NCBI GenBank assembly: GCA_016193165.1
Contig: JACPST010000038.1
Location: forward strand, 1 to 15,951
Origin: Deltaproteobacteria bacterium
GTDB lineage: Bacteria > Bdellovibrionota > JACOXK01 > 2-02-FULL-40-11
Length of the DNA stretch: 15,951 nt
Direction: 5' to 3'
The stretch's first letter is position 1; every line of letters starts with the position of its first letter. The notes beneath the pieces are model-generated. The model worked only from the letters and a program-made list of their open reading frames with translations, was not told the origin of the DNA and did not search any database. The translations under genes were made by a program, and so were the position numbers. Shown here one piece after another: positions 14,250-15,951 of the stretch.

Positions 14250-15848
14250 TTACGGCACGAGTTCTAAGAGTTTTTGCAGATAGAATTTTTGATAATTCTT
14301 GTATTTATAGACAAAGTCATCTCGCGTAATGGTGTATGGAAAATCAGGAATAGCCCCATTGTTTTCCACTGCCACGCCATCGGGTCTATAAAAGAGAGAC
14401 TTGGTCAGACGAAGTTCGATTCCAGAATTATTTAACGAAGGCGCTTCAATAACATGGCCACCGGCTCCCATGGTTCGAGTTCCTAAGAGCTTAGCCCTCC
14501 CATTTCCTTGAAGTAGCGCGGGAAACGCATCGCCACCAGAGCCAGACATCTCATCAATGAGCATCACAATGGGCTTGGTATAGCCTCGGGGATGAGGTTT
14601 TAATTTGTGATTTCCTAAAAAAGCTGTTTTGGGTGTTAAAAAATCTCCCAAAAGCCAATGCTTTTTAACCAGATTCACTGTGTCAGAAAAAAATTCTCTT
14701 GCTAACGTATTTTTAGGTTCGGAATCCAGCCATCCTTTAAATGCCAAATACTCTGCTTTGGATGCCAAAAACTGAAACTGAAGCGGCAAATAGTCTTCTC
14801 GTAAGAAAAGCCCCGCCATCTGTTCTAAAAAGTCGACACTCCCACCACAATTGTGGTCTTGATCAATAATGAGACCCACCGTGTTTTCTTCAAGCTTTGT
14901 AACCGCCCATTCATACTGACGGAAACGCTCTTCATAAAGACGGTTGCCCTCTTCATCTTCAGGCGAATAATGAGGAATACGTAAATACCCCACATTTCCT
15001 TTTTCTGTCGGATGGAAATAAGCCACAAAGGGTTCTTTCATAAGTATCGTTGCATCCTTTGGAATCGCAATGCGAGTTGTCCCAGAGCATTGATAGCTTC
15101 TTTCCCCCATCATCTCGCGAATAGAAATATCAAAATCTCTGAGCGTTCGCCGTTTTCCAAACTGAGGAGTATTGGGTACCCCTTTTTCACCTGTCTTAGG
15201 AGCTTCATCTAACCTTTCTCCTTCTTCAATCCCTTCAAGTTCCACGGTTTCGATAATATCCGAAGTTCCTCTGCGAATCGTAACCCTTGCCTTTCCTGTT
15301 GGCACAGGGACCAGTCGAGCTGGCCTGAAAGAAACCAAACGTGCTCCGACTCTTTTAGACGTCTGTTCAAATCCTGATCCCCGTTGCAGGGCCAACTCTT
15401 GGGCCACTTCTTGGACAGGGACCCCATTCACAGCTAACACCTCATCTCCTTTTTCAAAATCAAATTTTCCCCGAAGGAGTCTTCGATCAATGGCATCAAT
15501 CAAAATTTTTCCATCCACCCATTCGGTTGTAAATCCCAAGGACGAAACATGTGTAGAAGGAACCATGGCTAAAAAATGGGAATCCTTAAATTCCGCCACC
15601 AGTCGCAAAACCAAATAATAAAATTCTCGATTGGTCGTCCCCGGAAGCAAACTCACATACTTTTCTCTGAGTTGATCGACATCAATGCCCAATTGAGATT
15701 TTTTATAGTCTCTGGGGCCATAAGCAGATTTTACAAGACTTACCACCTGATCAATGTCTGCTGTTTTCTGCTCTAAAGAGAGCTGCTCATCTGCGAAAGT
15801 GGTTTGACTCAAAAGAAAAATGAATAAAAAACTAAGAACACGCTTCAT
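14250..15848 (-). CDS. Secreted S41-family peptidase (tricorn/C-terminal-processing type)
   Basis: A 532-residue exported serine peptidase. The signal peptide is about 1-19, cleaved after TFA. An N-terminal helical region (about 20-100) precedes a PDZ-like segment (about 100-200) with FDFEKGDEVLAVNGVPVQEV. The protease core begins near 285 with VGYLRIPHYS, then VGLIIDQDHNCGGS and PIVMLIDEMSGSGGDAFPAL, where the nucleophile lies in the SGSGGD stretch (435-440). LLGTRTMGAGG and AVENNGAIPDF follow. CtpA-type enzymes have a catalytic Lys just after GT in this last loop; here it is MGAGG, as in tricorn-like S41B enzymes. A strong AGGAGG precedes the ATG. Substrate is unknown; a periplasmic or secreted role is likely. 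Confidence 0.85.
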   Translation of the reverse strand: MKRVLSFLFIFLLSQTTFADEQLSLEQKTADIDQVVSLVKSAYGPRDYKKSQLGIDVDQLREKYVSLLPGTTNREFYYLVLRLVAEFKDSHFLAMVPSTHVSSLGFTTEWVDGKILIDAIDRRLLRGKFDFEKGDEVLAVNGVPVQEVAQELALQRGSGFEQTSKRVGARLVSFRPARLVPVPTGKARVTIRRGTSDIIETVELEGIEEGERLDEAPKTGEKGVPNTPQFGKRRTLRDFDISIREMMGERSYQCSGTTRIAIPKDATILMKEPFVAYFHPTEKGNVGYLRIPHYSPEDEEGNRLYEERFRQYEWAVTKLEENTVGLIIDQDHNCGGSVDFLEQMAGLFLREDYLPLQFQFLASKAEYLAFKGWLDSEPKNTLAREFFSDTVNLVKKHWLLGDFLTPKTAFLGNHKLKPHPRGYTKPIVMLIDEMSGSGGDAFPALLQGNGRAKLLGTRTMGAGGHVIEAPSLNNSGIELRLTKSLFYRPDGVAVENNGAIPDFPYTITRDDFVYKYKNYQKFYLQKLLELVP

Positions 15849-15858
15849 TCGATACCTC

Positions 15859-15951
15859 CTATGAGATCCCGAGCTCAGCTCGGGATAACTTTATATCTCT
15901 GAGTTTTTGAATCAGAGTTTCTTCATCTTTATCATGATTATTTTCCAGAAT
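15859..15951 (-). CDS. C-terminal fragment of an upstream gene, unknown product
   Basis: An open frame of 30 codons enters from the right edge and ends at TAG (15861-15859), 10 bp before the S41 ATG, with its stop overlapping that gene's AGGAGG. The peptide is hydrophilic and helical in character, with DKDEETLIQKLRDIKL followed by SRAELGIS. The short, operon-like spacing favours a real gene end. The family cannot be recognised from 30 residues. Its last codons are formed by the palindrome at 15866-15886. Confidence 0.4.
   Translation of the reverse strand: MLENNHDKDEETLIQKLRDIKLSRAELGIS
15866..15886. repeat. 21-bp near-perfect palindrome
   Basis: ATCCCGAGCT and AGCTCGGGAT are perfect 10-bp inverted arms around a single C. 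It lies about 18 bp before the S41 start codon and inside the probable 3' end of the upstream frame. It may be a small REP-like palindrome, or an RNA stem between the two genes. No T-run follows, so it is not an obvious intrinsic terminator. Confidence 0.5.

Noticed and set aside
1..15951. CRISPR arrays, tRNA or rRNA genes, prophage or defence genes
   Set aside because: No regularly spaced repeats, cloverleaf-like sequence, rRNA sequence, integrase, transposase or nuclease-type ORF was found; the gene content is core metabolism and envelope.

Overview
The window reads as a chromosomal, housekeeping stretch of a Gram-negative bacterium. A TolQ-TolR-TolA-TolB envelope machine, phosphatidylserine/phosphatidylethanolamine synthesis, a predicted outer-membrane barrel and a lipoprotein imply two membranes. 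Moderately low GC, very tight gene packing (many 4-bp ATGA overlaps), a GshA of the Acidithiobacillus type and an S41 peptidase of tricorn-like flavour fit an uncultivated deltaproteobacterium-like or Bdellovibrionota-like lineage. That placement is inference; no rRNA is present to confirm it.

Layout. At 2-304 is the 3' end of rarA. At 389-2178 a promoter drives gshA and an overlapping HAMP membrane-protein gene. The gap 2179-2446 holds an inverted pair of perfect DnaA boxes and a 152-bp element with 22-bp terminal inverted repeats, whose right end supplies part of the tolB stop codon. At 2447-5654 (minus) is tolQ-tolR-tolA-tolB, without pal. At 5788-10618 (plus) is psd-pssA-asd-barrel protein-truA-rplM-rpsI. 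At 10627-11169 (minus) is an Asn/Tyr/Gln-rich lipoprotein behind a very good sigma-54 promoter. At 11392-14133 (minus) is response regulator-nadC-birA-coaX. At 14250-15848 (minus) is a secreted S41 peptidase, preceded by the tail of one more gene.

Most genes are ordinary and intact. The tol genes couple proton motive force to outer-membrane invagination. psd and pssA catalyse consecutive steps from CDP-diacylglycerol to phosphatidylethanolamine. nadC, birA and coaX serve NAD, biotin and coenzyme A metabolism.

The most notable signal is damage. Three genes within about 5 kb carry different lesions. truA has lost its start and YDGT motif at a junction with the preceding barrel gene. birA has an in-frame TAA exactly where the conserved Glu of GAPEG should be. 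The response regulator lacks the middle of its receiver domain, including the phosphoacceptor Asp. This is either real gene decay or local assembly/consensus error; read mapping would decide. I did not find a convincing new multi-gene system. The most unusual intact unit is the sigma-54-driven low-complexity lipoprotein.
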